64,000 nt of DNA from Microbacterium sp. SZ1 (GTDB lineage Bacteria > Actinomycetota > Actinomycetes > Actinomycetales > Microbacteriaceae): positions 124,001-188,000 of the forward strand of contig NZ_LPVV01000003.1 in the NCBI RefSeq assembly GCF_002362255.1. The letters are read 5' to 3'. The translations under genes and the position numbers were made by a program. Positions 51,208 to 60,996 of this stretch are shown in pieces. How positions within the stretch are numbered: position 1 is the first letter of the stretch; each line of letters starts with the position of its first letter. The notes under the pieces were generated by a model. The model saw nothing but the letters and a program-made list of their open reading frames with translations. It was not told the DNA's origin and ran no database searches.

Positions 51208-53025
51208 TCAGCGCGTCTTCGACAGCTCGGTCGGGTCGGTGACCGGCAGGCGGCACACGAACGATCGGCAGTCGAAGGCCTGGCCGGGTGCGTCGGCCCG
51301 GCCTGATGCGTCGGACTTGCCCTCGAAGAGCTCGAAGCCGGCCTCGGCGAACGCCCCGGCCTGCGCCGGGTCGACGATCGCCACGACGTCGGCGTCGGCA
51401 CTGCGCGCGGCGGCCGCGAGAGCGCCGTCGGGCTCGGCCGTCACGACGACGATCTGCCGCGGCCCGTCGAGCAGGTCAGCGGCGACGCGCAGCAGACTCC
51501 CGTGCGCGAAAGGCTGGCCGATGGCCGCCGCGGCATGCGCGCGGACGGCGTGCTCCGCCACCGCGCGATAGCGGTCGCCCGCGCCGAGTCTCCAGGCGGT
51601 CAGCGCGGCGTGCGCGAGCGAGGCGGATGCCGAGGGCAGATCGCCGTCGGTCTGGTCGGGCGCCGTCGCGATGCCGCGGGCTGAGAGCAGCGGGTCGCCC
51701 TCGAGCCCGGCCACGGCCAGGTCGAGGAATCCCTGCGCCTCGACGGCCCAGCGCGCCTCGCCGGTCGCCACGGCGAGTGCGAACAGACCGTCCGCGAGGA
51801 GCGCGACGTCGGCGGTGGTCGCCCGGGCGGGCGACGCCGATCCGTCGAGCGAAGCGCGAACGAGCATCCCGCTCGAGTCGCGATTGACGCGCAGGACGAA
51901 CACGGCGGCATCCCGCGCCCCCGCGATCCAGTCCGGCTCGCTCAGGGCGGCCCCGGCGCGGGCGAGCGCGGCGATGGCGAGCCCGTTCCACCCGGTGATG
52001 ACCTTGCCGTCGACCGCGGGCGGCTCGAGTCCGCCGCGCTCCGCGAGGGGACGCAGGTAGTACCCGCCCTCGCTGCGCGCGCCGTCGATCCACGACTCCG
52101 AGTCCTGAGCAGCGCCGAAGCCGCCGCCCTCACGACGCAGTGTCGCCAGGAGGAACGAGGCGGCACCGCGCGCCGTGGCCTCGTCGCCGCCCTCGAGGGC
52201 GACGTCGAGGAGCTGGGCGTTGTCGGTCAGCATCCGCTCGTAGTGGGGCACGGACCAGTCGCGCTGCGTCGCGTAGCGGAAGAACCCGCCGTCGTCGTCG
52301 TGGAGATCGGATGCCGCCATCGCAGCGAGGGCGCGGGCCGCCGCCGCCGCGGCATCCGGTGCCTCTCGCTCGACGAGCGGCGCCTGCAGGAACGACAGCG
52401 TCGTCGCCACGGGGAACTTCGGGGCGCCTCCGAAGCCGCCGTACTCGGAGTCCTCGCGGGCGGCGATCGCTCGGGCGGCCGCCGTGATCGCCGCTGCATC
52501 CGGCAGGTCGGAGGGAGCGGATGCCGCGGCCTGCCGCAGCGCGTCGGTCACAGCGTCCGCCGATTCCTCCGCCTGCGCGCGTCGCTGGGTCCACGCCTCC
52601 CGCACCGCCGCGAGCACGTCGCGGAACGCCGGCATCCCGCCGCGCGACTCGGGCGGCCAGTACGTGCCCGCGTAGAAGGTGCGGCCGCGCGGCGTCGTGA
52701 ACACCGTGAGCGGCCAGCCGAGGTTCTGCGTGAAAGCCGATGCGGCCGCCATGTACGCGCCGTCGACCTCGGGATGCTCTTCACGGTCCACTTTCACGGC
52801 CACGAAGCCGTCGTTCATCAGGGCCGCCGTCGCCGGATCGGCGAACGACTCCCTGGCCATCACGTGACACCAGTGACAGGTGGAGTAGCCGATCGAGATG
52901 AGCAGCGGCACGTCGCGGCGCTCGGCTTCGGCGAACGCCTCGTCGCCCCACGGATACCAGTCGACGGGATTGTCGGCGTGCGCGCGGAGGTACGGACTGA
53001 GCGTGTCGGCGAGCCGGTTCGTCAT
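51208..53025 (-). CDS. Thioredoxin-domain protein YyaL (DUF255) with six-hairpin domain
   Basis: A 605-residue protein. The N-terminal 170 residues are a thioredoxin-like DUF255 domain ([19 protein letters not shown]; active-site-like CHWC in [17 protein letters not shown]). The rest is an alpha/alpha six-hairpin region as in the YyaL/spermatogenesis-associated 20 group. It is shorter than the typical 650-700. TAGCGT lies seven bases before the ATG on the minus strand (53038-53033). Function is not established; a redox or sugar-linked role has been suggested for the family. Confidence 0.9.
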   Translation of the reverse strand: MTNRLADTLSPYLRAHADNPVDWYPWGDEAFAEAERRDVPLLISIGYSTCHWCHVMARESFADPATAALMNDGFVAVKVDREEHPEVDGAYMAAASAFTQNLGWPLTVFTTPRGRTFYAGTYWPPESRGGMPAFRDVLAAVREAWTQRRAQAEESADAVTDALRQAAASAPSDLPDAAAITAAARAIAAREDSEYGGFGGAPKFPVATTLSFLQAPLVEREAPDAAAAAARALAAMAASDLHDDDGGFFRYATQRDWSVPHYERMLTDNAQLLDVALEGGDEATARGAASFLLATLRREGGGFGAAQDSESWIDGARSEGGYYLRPLAERGGLEPPAVDGKVITGWNGLAIAALARAGAALSEPDWIAGARDAAVFVLRVNRDSSGMLVRASLDGSASPARATTADVALLADGLFALAVATGEARWAVEAQGFLDLAVAGLEGDPLLSARGIATAPDQTDGDLPSASASLAHAALTAWRLGAGDRYRAVAEHAVRAHAAAAIGQPFAHGSLLRVAADLLDGPRQIVVVTAEPDGALAAAARSADADVVAIVDPAQAGAFAEAGFELFEGKSDASGRADAPGQAFDCRSFVCRLPVTDPTELSKTR

Positions 53026-53092
53026 GCGCTCCACGCTACGCGCTCGGTGGCTGCACGGGGCCGCGTTCCGCCGAGACGAGGGGCGCCGGGAA

Positions 53093-53665
53093 TCAGGAGA
53101 CGAGCAGCGTCTCCGCCGGGCGCGAGGCTGCGTAGCCGACGAGCGGCAGTGCGCGGTCGGCGGCGAGATCGATGCGCGAACGGAGCACATCGGAGGCGAT
53201 CGTGTAGCCGTCGAAGTCGGTGTCGCTGGCGTAGACGCCGAGCGGCAGCGTGAGCGCCTGGAAGAACGCGAAGAGCGGACGCAGCTGATGCTCGATGATG
53301 AGCGCGTGCCGTTCGCCGCCGCCGGTGGCGGCCAGCAGCACCGGTTTTCCGACCAGCGCGTACTGCCCCACGAAGTCGAACAGATGCTTGAAGAGCCCGG
53401 TGAAGGAGGCGCGGTAGACGGGGCTGCCGACGATCAGCAGGTCGGACGCCTCGATGGCCTTCAGCTTCTCCTCCACCTCGGCGGGGAGCTGATCGCGACG
53501 CAGCGCTCCCGCGAGCGACGGACCGATCGCGGTGAGCTCGATCAGCTCGACCTCGACCTCGGCGCGCTCGGCGACGGCGTCGGCGATCGCACGCACGAGA
53601 GCCGTGGTCTTGCTCGGCTCGTGCAGGGAGCCGGACACGGCGACGACACGGTAGGGGGCTGTCAT
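53093..53665 (-). CDS. NAD(P)H-dependent FMN reductase (MsuE/SsuE-like)
   Basis: A 190-residue flavodoxin-fold reductase. The phosphate loop is [17 protein letters not shown], and [23 protein letters not shown] is the conserved flavin site. Its wording is closest to MsuE, which supplies FMNH2 to sulfonate monooxygenases, though no monooxygenase gene is nearby. TAGCGT lies seven bases before the ATG on the minus strand (53078-53073). Confidence 0.92.
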   Translation of the reverse strand: MTAPYRVVAVSGSLHEPSKTTALVRAIADAVAERAEVEVELIELTAIGPSLAGALRRDQLPAEVEEKLKAIEASDLLIVGSPVYRASFTGLFKHLFDFVGQYALVGKPVLLAATGGGERHALIIEHQLRPLFAFFQALTLPLGVYASDTDFDGYTIASDVLRSRIDLAADRALPLVGYAASRPAETLLVS

Positions 53666-53695
53666 GCCGACGACGCTACCCACGACCCGGCCTGC

Positions 53696-53712
53696 TGTCG
53701 CGAGGAGCGACA
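53696..53712. terminator. Short hairpin between two minus-strand genes
   Basis: TGTCGC (53696-53701) and GCGACA (53707-53712) pair around a five-base loop in the gap between the acyltransferase-like gene and the FMN reductase gene. It is a weak terminator candidate. Confidence 0.35.
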
Positions 53713-53736
53713 CACAACGACATGCATGAGCGATGG

Positions 53737-54948
53737 TCAGGGCACGGGCGCTGCCTGCCCGCCCTTCTCGCCGGGTGGCGAGGCCATCGCGACCGCCGCT
53801 CGACCGACGAGGCGCTCGAGCGGACCCCGACCCACGAGGATCGACCACAGGGTGGTCCCGAGGAGCAGCGCGATCGCGGTCCCGGCCCAGAACAGGTTGC
53901 TCGAGAAGAACCCGCCCGGACCGCCGATCAACGCCACCGAGACGACGTGCGCCGTGTATGCCGACAGCGGCATGGAGCCGAGCGCGCCGAGCGGAAGGAG
54001 GATCCACCGGAGCGGACGGCTGAGCAGGATGCACAGCGCGATCACCGTGACGGCGAATCCGCCGGACCCCAGGATCTCGGCCGTCCCGCCGGAGTGCGCG
54101 TCGACCGCGAAGATCGCGGAGAACACCGCACCGAGCGGGTCGGCGGCGGCGAGAGCTTCGGGGTACGTGCCCCACCCGGACACGGATCCCGTCGTCGAAT
54201 CCTCCCCCGCCGCCCGCGTCGCGAGGCCGGAGACGGCACCGACCAGACCCAGGCCGTAGCCGACGATCATCAGCCCGACGCCGCTGCCGAGTGCCACCGC
54301 CGCCGCGTGGGTCCGCTCGATCCCGAGGCGCCCGAGCGCCATCCCCGCGAAGACGAAGGCGAGCCACACCGTGATCGGGTAGGAGCCGTACAGCACGAGC
54401 CCGATTCCCGCGCCGTACGGGAAAAGGGCGAGCACGGCGATGAGCGCGAGCACCGCCGGACCGACGAGAGCGAGCACGCCGGCGGCGATCAGCAGTCTCC
54501 ACGGCCGCCACCGCAGGAACGGGATGACAGCGACGTAGAGCAGCCCGTAGAGGGTGAGGATCACGGCGATCGGGGTGCCCAGCAGCTCGAGGGCGAGCCC
54601 GATCAGGAAGATGACCGCGCCCCGCCCGACGAGCTGCAGTCGCAGGCTCGGGAGGCGCGCCGGTTCGGGCAGCTCACGGCGTCCGGTCATCAGTGCGATG
54701 GAGACCCCGGCGAGCACCGCGAAGAGGATCGACGAACGACCGTGCACGAGGTCCAGCCAGGTCGAAGTGTCGAGCAGGTCGAACGCGGATGTCTCGCCGA
54801 TGTGCGCCCCGGCCATGCCGAGGATGGCGAGCGCGCGGGCGACGTCGAGACCCAGGATGCGAGGAGGACGTCCGAACGTGCGGAACCAGTGCGTCACGGG
54901 CAGCGTGGTCGACCCCGGCGCAGGCACGGGAGGAGACGAGGTGGTCAC
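53737..54948 (-). CDS. DUF418/DUF1624-like membrane acyltransferase-type protein
   Basis: A 403-residue protein with about ten helices. The N-terminus LGLDVARALAILGMAGAHIGE and the C-terminal LGSMPLSAYTAHVV match the style of DUF418 and heparan-glucosaminide N-acetyltransferase-like (DUF1624) membrane proteins. Substrate and reaction are unknown. The GTG at 54948 is chosen because TACGAT lies six bases upstream on the minus strand (54960-54955), a leaderless layout; an in-frame extension to 55107 runs into the helicase gene. It is divergent from hrpA. Confidence 0.82.
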   Translation of the reverse strand: MTTSSPPVPAPGSTTLPVTHWFRTFGRPPRILGLDVARALAILGMAGAHIGETSAFDLLDTSTWLDLVHGRSSILFAVLAGVSIALMTGRRELPEPARLPSLRLQLVGRGAVIFLIGLALELLGTPIAVILTLYGLLYVAVIPFLRWRPWRLLIAAGVLALVGPAVLALIAVLALFPYGAGIGLVLYGSYPITVWLAFVFAGMALGRLGIERTHAAAVALGSGVGLMIVGYGLGLVGAVSGLATRAAGEDSTTGSVSGWGTYPEALAAADPLGAVFSAIFAVDAHSGGTAEILGSGGFAVTVIALCILLSRPLRWILLPLGALGSMPLSAYTAHVVSVALIGGPGGFFSSNLFWAGTAIALLLGTTLWSILVGRGPLERLVGRAAVAMASPPGEKGGQAAPVP

Positions 54949-54954
54949 GCATGA

Positions 54955-55025
54955 ATCGTAAGTCGCGCACCCCTCGCTCCGCGGTGCGCCGAGCGGGCGA
55001 GCGGGCCCGCATATCGTCATACGAT
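54955..55025. promoter_or_regulatory. Divergent TACGAT boxes of the membrane protein and hrpA
   Basis: TACGAT on the minus strand (54960-54955) precedes the membrane-protein GTG by six bases. TACGAT on the plus strand (55020-55025) precedes the hrpA ATG by eight bases. The two boxes are identical in sequence and 59 bases apart. Confidence 0.55.
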
Positions 55026-55033
55026 GGAGGGCT

Positions 55034-58000
55034 ATGTCCTCCCCCGTGATCTCGTATCCCGCCGAGCTGCCCGTCAGCGCCGCCCGGGGCGAGATCGCCG
55101 ACGCCATCCGCGATCACCAGGTCGTGATCGTGGCGGGCGCCACCGGCTCGGGCAAGACGACGCAGCTGCCGAAGATCTGCCTGGAACTCGGCCGCGAGCG
55201 GATCGCGCACACGCAGCCGCGACGCCTCGCCGCCCGCACGATCGCGGAGCGCGTCGCCGAGGAGATGCAGGTCGAGCTCGGCGGTCTCGTCGGATACAAG
55301 GTGCGCTTCACCGACCAGGTCTCGGACGAGACGCGCATCGCCCTCATGACCGACGGCATCCTCCTCAACGAGATCAATCGTGACCGGCTGCTGCGGCGCT
55401 ACGACACGATCATCATCGACGAGGCGCACGAGCGCTCCCTCAACGTCGACTTCCTGCTCGGCTACCTCGCGCGCATCCTGCCCGAGCGCCCGGATCTCAA
55501 GGTCGTCATCACCTCGGCCACGATCGACCCCGAGAGCTTCGCGCGGCACTTCGCGGCAGCCGACGGCACGCCGGCCCCGATCATCGAGGTCTCGGGCCGG
55601 ACTTATCCGGTGGAGATCCGCTACCGCGCCCAGATCGACGAGGATGCCGATCCCGACATCGCGCAGGAGGTCGACGAGGTCTCCGCGATCGTGGCAGCGC
55701 TGCGCGAGCTCGATCGCGAGACGCCCGGCGACGTGCTGGTGTTCCTCCCCGGCGAGGCAGAGATCCGTGACGCGGCCGACGCCGTGCGCGGCGCGTATGC
55801 GAACGACCGCTCGCCGACCGAGGTGCTGCCGCTCTACGGTCGGCTGTCGGCGGCCGAGCAGCACCGGGTGTTCGAGCGCAGCCGTGTAGCCGGCGTGCGG
55901 CGTCGTGTGGTGCTCGCCACCAACGTCGCCGAGACGAGCCTCACGGTCCCCGGCATCCGCTACGTGATCGACACCGGCACCGCGCGCATCTCTCGCTACA
56001 GTGCGCGCTCGAAGGTGCAGCGCCTGCCGATCGAGGCGATCTCGCAGGCCTCGGCCAGCCAGCGTTCCGGTCGCGCCGGTCGAACAAGCGACGGCATCGC
56101 GATCCGCCTGTACAGCGAGGAGGACTTCGCGCGCCGGCCCGAGTTCACGGAGCCGGAGATCCTGCGCACCTCCCTCGCCTCGGTCATCCTCCAGATGCTG
56201 TCGCTCGGATTCGGCGACATCACCGCGTTCCCGTTCCTCACCCCGCCCGACTCCCGCGGTGTGAAGGCGGCGTTCGACCTGCTCACCGAATTGGGCGCCG
56301 TGGACATCGCGCGCGACGAGCCGCGGCTCACCCGCATCGGACGCGACATCGCCCGCATCCCGATCGATCCCCGGTTCGCGCGCATGCTCATCGAGGCTCA
56401 GCGCTCCCGCGCCTCCGCGGCCGTCACTCGCGATGTGCTCGCGATCGTCGCCGGCATGTCGATCCAGGACGTCCGGGAGCGCCCGTCGCAGGACGCACCG
56501 CAGAGCGTGCGCGACGAGGCCGACCGCATGCACGCCCGGTTCGCCGACCCGACGAGCGACTTCCTCTCGATCCTCAACCTGTGGAACCACCTGCGCGAGC
56601 AGCAGCGCGAGCTGGGGTCGAGCGCCTTCCGGCGTCTGTGCCGCGCCGAGCATCTGAACTACGTCCGCGTGCGCGAGTGGTTCGACGTGCACCGCCAGCT
56701 CCGCACCCTGGTCCGCACGAAGGAGTCCCAGCCCGGCACCAGCGATCCCGACGCCGTCCACCGCGCGCTCCTCTCCGGGCTGCTGTCGCAGATCGGCATC
56801 CTCGACGAACGAAGCACCGGCGGACGCGGACAGAGCAAGACCCCACCGAAGGACGCCAGGCGCCGTCAGGCGGAGTATCGGGGTGCCCGCGGCATCCGCT
56901 TCTCGATCTTCCCCGGCTCGGCGCTGCGCAAGAAGAGCCCGCAGGCCGTGATGGCCGCGGAGATCGTCGAGACGTCGCGCACCTATGCGCGCACGGTCGC
57001 CGCGATCGACCCCGCCTGGGCCGAGTCGCTCGCGGGCGATCTCGCGAAGCGGCAGGTCACCGAGCCGCACTGGTCGAAGGATGCCGGGGCGGCCGTCGCC
57101 TACGAGAAGGTCACCCTGTTCGGCGTGGAGATCATCCCGCGGCGCCGCGTGCAGTTCGCCCGCATCGACCGCGCCGCGTCGCGCGAACTGTTCGTGCGCC
57201 ACGCCCTCGTCGAGGGCGAGTGGGATCCCGGCCGGATCGACAAGCGTGTGAGCGCGTTCTGGCGCAGCAACGCCGAACTGCGCAAGCGCCTGGAGAAGCT
57301 CGAGGAGCGCGAGCGTCGGCGCGACATCCTCGCCGGTGACGAGGCGGTGTTCCGCTTCTACGACGAGCGGATCCCGTCCGATGTGTTCGACGTCCGCTCG
57401 TTCGAGAAGTGGTGGCGTGAGGCGCTGACCTCCACACCCAAGCTGCTCGTGATGCGCGAGGCAGATCTCGTCGACGACGACAGCCGAGCGGACCGCAGTG
57501 AGTTCCCGACGCGATGGACGCAGGGCGACCAGGTGCTCGGTCTCGCCTACCGGTTCGAGCCGGGAGCGGCGGACGACGGTGTGAGCGTCGTGATCCCGCT
57601 GCCGCTGCTGGCGCAGATCGAGGACCGCGGCTTCGACTGGCAGGTGCCGGGGCTGCGCGCCGAGCTCGTCACCGGACTCCTGCGTGCGCTGCCGAAAGCG
57701 ATCCGTCGCCACGTCGTCCCCGCCGCCGACTGGGCGGAGAAGTTCGGTGCCGAGCTCGCAGGCGAGGGGCCGGAGTCGCACGCCGGGCTCCCCCCGCGCG
57801 GACTCAAGGAGGCGCTGGCGAGGCTCATCCAGCCGCTCGCCAATCAGCTGGTGTCCGCCGCGGACTTCGAGGACGACCGGGTGCCCGCTCACCTGCGCAT
57901 GAATTTCCGCGCCGTGGACGAACGGGGCCGCGTCGTGGGATCCGACCGCGACCTGCGCGCGCTGCAGGAGAAGCTGTCCGATCGCGCCCGCAGCAGCGTC

Positions 58001-58954
58001 GCCCGCTCTATCGCCTCGCCGCCCCGTCGACCCGGCCCGGCGTCGGGTCCGCAGTCGCCGGCCGTGCCCGCGTCGATCGAGCAGGACGGCCTGACCGCCT
58101 GGTCGTTCGGCGACCTCCCCGAGGTGCTCGACACCCGCGTCGCCGGTGGAGTCGTGCGCGGCTACCCGGCGATCGTCGACCGAGGCAAGACGGTCTCCGT
58201 GCGGGTCGAGGCGACGGCGGACGCCGCGGCAGCGGCCACCCGCGCCGGCGTGTTGCGGCTCGTGCTGCTGGGCGTCCCCTCCCCCAGCTCGTATGTGCAG
58301 GAGCACCTCACTAGCGCCGAGAAGCTGGCGCTCGCGGCCTCGCCGTACCCGTCCGCCGCCGCGCTGATCGAGGACTGCCGTGCCGCCGTCGTGCAGCGGC
58401 TCATCGACGCCGCCACCGGAGCGGCGCGCGGCGTCATCCGCACCGAGGCGGAGTTCGCGCGTGTGCGCGACCTCGTCTCGGCGTCGCTCGTCGACGAGCT
58501 CTTCGCGTGCGTGTCGCTCGTCGCGCGCATCCTCACGAAGGCTCGCGAGGTCGAACGCGGGATCAAGTCGCAGAACTCGCTCGCGCTGCTCGGCCCTCTG
58601 AACGACATCCGCACCCAGCTCTCCGGACTGCTGCACCCCGGATTCGTGTCGGCCACCGGCGTCGACCGCCTTGCGCACTATCCGCGCTATCTCGACGGGA
58701 TGCTCGACCGGCTGAAGACGCTCGGGACCGAACCCGGCAAGGACCGCTCGCGCATGAGCGAGTACGAACGGATGGCGAAGGCGTACGAGGATGCCGGCGG
58801 CACGATGCCCGTGGCGTCGGACGCGCCGGCCGAGCTCGTCGAGACGCGCTGGCTGCTCGAGGAGTACCGGGTGAGCGTGTTCGCCCAGCGCCTCGGCACG
58901 GCCCAGCCCGTCTCTCCGCAACGCATCATGAAGGCCCTCGCCGCGGGTCGGTGA
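55034..58954 (+). CDS. hrpA: ATP-dependent RNA helicase HrpA (DEAH)
   Basis: A 1306-residue DEAH-box helicase, full length for bacterial HrpA, which processes mRNA and resolves stalled or collided ribosomes. Walker A is GATGSGKTTQ, motif II IIIDEAHERSLN, motif III ITSATID and motif VI QRSGRAGR, followed by winged-helix, ratchet and OB-fold-like regions and the long HrpA C-terminal domain (DUF3418). GGAGG lies three bases before the ATG, but the TACGAT box suggests a near-leaderless transcript. The opposite strand is also open over almost the whole gene, a codon-bias artefact. Confidence 0.96.
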   Translation: MSSPVISYPAELPVSAARGEIADAIRDHQVVIVAGATGSGKTTQLPKICLELGRERIAHTQPRRLAARTIAERVAEEMQVELGGLVGYKVRFTDQVSDETRIALMTDGILLNEINRDRLLRRYDTIIIDEAHERSLNVDFLLGYLARILPERPDLKVVITSATIDPESFARHFAAADGTPAPIIEVSGRTYPVEIRYRAQIDEDADPDIAQEVDEVSAIVAALRELDRETPGDVLVFLPGEAEIRDAADAVRGAYANDRSPTEVLPLYGRLSAAEQHRVFERSRVAGVRRRVVLATNVAETSLTVPGIRYVIDTGTARISRYSARSKVQRLPIEAISQASASQRSGRAGRTSDGIAIRLYSEEDFARRPEFTEPEILRTSLASVILQMLSLGFGDITAFPFLTPPDSRGVKAAFDLLTELGAVDIARDEPRLTRIGRDIARIPIDPRFARMLIEAQRSRASAAVTRDVLAIVAGMSIQDVRERPSQDAPQSVRDEADRMHARFADPTSDFLSILNLWNHLREQQRELGSSAFRRLCRAEHLNYVRVREWFDVHRQLRTLVRTKESQPGTSDPDAVHRALLSGLLSQIGILDERSTGGRGQSKTPPKDARRRQAEYRGARGIRFSIFPGSALRKKSPQAVMAAEIVETSRTYARTVAAIDPAWAESLAGDLAKRQVTEPHWSKDAGAAVAYEKVTLFGVEIIPRRRVQFARIDRAASRELFVRHALVEGEWDPGRIDKRVSAFWRSNAELRKRLEKLEERERRRDILAGDEAVFRFYDERIPSDVFDVRSFEKWWREALTSTPKLLVMREADLVDDDSRADRSEFPTRWTQGDQVLGLAYRFEPGAADDGVSVVIPLPLLAQIEDRGFDWQVPGLRAELVTGLLRALPKAIRRHVVPAADWAEKFGAELAGEGPESHAGLPPRGLKEALARLIQPLANQLVSAADFEDDRVPAHLRMNFRAVDERGRVVGSDRDLRALQEKLSDRARSSVARSIASPPRRPGPASGPQSPAVPASIEQDGLTAWSFGDLPEVLDTRVAGGVVRGYPAIVDRGKTVSVRVEATADAAAAATRAGVLRLVLLGVPSPSSYVQEHLTSAEKLALAASPYPSAAALIEDCRAAVVQRLIDAATGAARGVIRTEAEFARVRDLVSASLVDELFACVSLVARILTKAREVERGIKSQNSLALLGPLNDIRTQLSGLLHPGFVSATGVDRLAHYPRYLDGMLDRLKTLGTEPGKDRSRMSEYERMAKAYEDAGGTMPVASDAPAELVETRWLLEEYRVSVFAQRLGTAQPVSPQRIMKALAAGR

Positions 58955-59013
58955 GCGAGCGGGGCGAGGCGACCCGCGGGGCGGGGAAACCGCATCCGCG
59001 TTAGCCTGGCAGC

Positions 59014-59958
59014 ATGGCCCGCGCGATCGTCTACACAGAGTTCGGTTCCCCTGACGTCCTGCATGAGATCGAGGTGCCCGATCCGCTCCCCTTGTCCGGT
59101 GAGGTGGTCGTGCGCATCGAGGCGGCCGGGGTGAATCCCATCGACGCCAAGCTGCGCAGCGCGAAGCGTCCGTCACCGCCGATCACCGAACCCCGCGGCG
59201 TGGGCTTCGACGGAGCCGGCGTCGTCGAGAGCATCGGCGACGGCGTGCAGGGGCTCGTGGTGGGCGACCGCGTCGCCATCCGAGACACCAGGGGCACCTA
59301 CGCGAGCGCCCTCGCGGTGCCAGCCGAGCACCTCGCCCTGCTGCCCGACTCGGTGACCGCGGCGGAGGGTGCAGGCATCGGCATCCCCGCCGGTACGGCG
59401 TTTCAGGCGCTCCGCTCGCTCGACGTCTCCGAGGGCGATGTGCTGCTCGTGCACGGCGGTTCCGGGTCCGTCGGACAGGCGGTCGTGCAGTTCGCTGTCG
59501 CGTGGGGCGCGACGGTGATCGCGACGGCCAGCCCTGCGCGCCACGACCTGCTGCTCGAGCTCGGCGCGACGCCGGTCGCGTACGGCGACGGACTGCTCGA
59601 CCGTGTTCGCGAAGCCGCCCCGCAGGGAGTCACGGTCGCTCTCGACTGTGCAGGCACCGACGAGGCGATCCAGACGTCTCTCGACCTGGTCTCCGACCGA
59701 GATCGCATCGCGACGATCGTGCGCGGCCCGGACGCGGCGGACTTCGGCATCCGCGCCTTCTCCGGCGGCTCCCCCGTGCCGCTCACCGAACAGGAGCTGA
59801 CGTGGCGGGCCGAGGCCCTCGAGGCCACGATCGCGCTGCTCGACTCCGGCGACTTCGCGATCGAGATCGGGCGGGAGCTCCCGCTCGCCGAGGCGGCACA
59901 GGCTCACGAGCTCGTGGAGTCCGGCACCGCCTCCGGCAAGATCGTCCTGATCCCCTGA
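59014..59958 (+). CDS. NADP-dependent quinone oxidoreductase-like protein (MDR family)
   Basis: A 314-residue zinc-free medium-chain reductase. It has the GroES-like fold (GEVVVRIEAAGVNPIDAKLR), GFDGAGVVESIGDGV and the Rossmann motif LLVHGGSGSVGQAVVQFA. It is a distant paralogue of the gene at 14521. TAGCCT (59002-59007) lies six bases before the ATG, with no ribosome site. It is followed by a Gfo/Idh/MocA gene 42 bases on. The substrate is unknown. Confidence 0.9.
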   Translation: MARAIVYTEFGSPDVLHEIEVPDPLPLSGEVVVRIEAAGVNPIDAKLRSAKRPSPPITEPRGVGFDGAGVVESIGDGVQGLVVGDRVAIRDTRGTYASALAVPAEHLALLPDSVTAAEGAGIGIPAGTAFQALRSLDVSEGDVLLVHGGSGSVGQAVVQFAVAWGATVIATASPARHDLLLELGATPVAYGDGLLDRVREAAPQGVTVALDCAGTDEAIQTSLDLVSDRDRIATIVRGPDAADFGIRAFSGGSPVPLTEQELTWRAEALEATIALLDSGDFAIEIGRELPLAEAAQAHELVESGTASGKIVLIP

Positions 59959-60000
59959 GCGACACGACTCGACGGGGTCCCCACCCTCTACGCTGAGAAC

Positions 60001-60996
60001 ATGACTGGACTTCGTTGGGGAATCCTCGCGACCGGCGGCATCGCCGGCGCCTTCGCATCCGACCTGCGCACCGCGGGACTCGATCTCGTCGCCGTGGGCT
60101 CGCGCTCGCAGGAATCGGCGGATGCCTTCGCCGCCCGCTTCGACATCGCGCACGCGCACCCGTCGTACGAGGCTCTCGTCGCCGACCCCGACATCGACAT
60201 CGTCTACGTCTCGACGCCGCACCCGATGCACCACGAGAACGCGAAGCTCGCGCTCGAGGCGGGTAAGCACGTGCTCGTCGAGAAGGCGTTCACGCTGAAC
60301 CGGCAGGAGGCGGAAGACCTCCAGCGCATCGCAGCGGAGCGGGGGCTCCTCGCCATGGAGGCGATGTGGACCCGCTACCTGCCCCACATGGTGCGCATCC
60401 GCGAGATCATCGAGGCGGGCACGCTGGGCGAGATCCGTGCTGTCACCGCCGACCATACGCAGTCCCTCCCGACCGATCCCTCGCACCGCCTCAACGACCT
60501 CGAGCTCGGCGGCGGCGCGCTGCTCGATCTGGGCATCTATCCGATCTCGTTCATCTGGGACGTGCTGGGCGTACCGACGACGGTGACCGCCGTCGGGCGC
60601 CTCATCGAGACGGGGGCCGACGCCGAGGTCGCCACGATCATGACCCATGAAGGCGGCGCGATCTCGACGAGCCTGTCATCGTCGCGGGCGGCGGGGCCGA
60701 ACACGGCGAGCATCGTGGGCACCGAGGCCCGGATCGACATCGACCACGTCTGGTACACCCCCACGACCTTCCGCGTGATCCTTCCCGACGGCACCGTGAC
60801 CGAGGAGTACGTCTCCGACGTCGCGGGCCGCGGCATGCAGTATCAGGCCATGGCCGCCGAGCGGCTCGTGCGCGACGGCATCCTCGAGGGCGACGTCCTG
60901 CCGATCGCCGAGAGCGTCGCGATCATGGGCACTCTCGACGAGATCCGAGCGCAGATCGGGGTGCGCTACCCAAGGGAAGGGGCGACCAATGGCTGA
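60001..60996 (+). CDS. Gfo/Idh/MocA-family oxidoreductase
   Basis: A 331-residue NAD(P)-dependent sugar or polyol dehydrogenase. It has the N-terminal Rossmann motif WGILATGGIAGAFASDL, the conserved VSTPHPMHHENAKLALEAGKHVLVEKAF with the catalytic-type Lys in EKAF, and the C-terminal GFO/IDH domain (ELGGGALLDLGIYPISF). TACGCT (59989-59994) lies six bases before the ATG, predicting a leaderless message. Its end overlaps the NYN gene by eight bases. The substrate is unknown, but two sugar isomerase genes lie nearby on the other strand. Confidence 0.92.
   Translation: MTGLRWGILATGGIAGAFASDLRTAGLDLVAVGSRSQESADAFAARFDIAHAHPSYEALVADPDIDIVYVSTPHPMHHENAKLALEAGKHVLVEKAFTLNRQEAEDLQRIAAERGLLAMEAMWTRYLPHMVRIREIIEAGTLGEIRAVTADHTQSLPTDPSHRLNDLELGGGALLDLGIYPISFIWDVLGVPTTVTAVGRLIETGADAEVATIMTHEGGAISTSLSSSRAAGPNTASIVGTEARIDIDHVWYTPTTFRVILPDGTVTEEYVSDVAGRGMQYQAMAAERLVRDGILEGDVLPIAESVAIMGTLDEIRAQIGVRYPREGATNG

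Noticed and set aside
54674..59176. A 1500-codon open frame on the minus strand across hrpA
   Set aside because: It is the mirror of the well-supported hrpA gene. High GC in third positions removes stop codons from this antisense frame, the translation is Arg/Gly/Asp/Val-rich without domain resemblance, and no start signal is seen.
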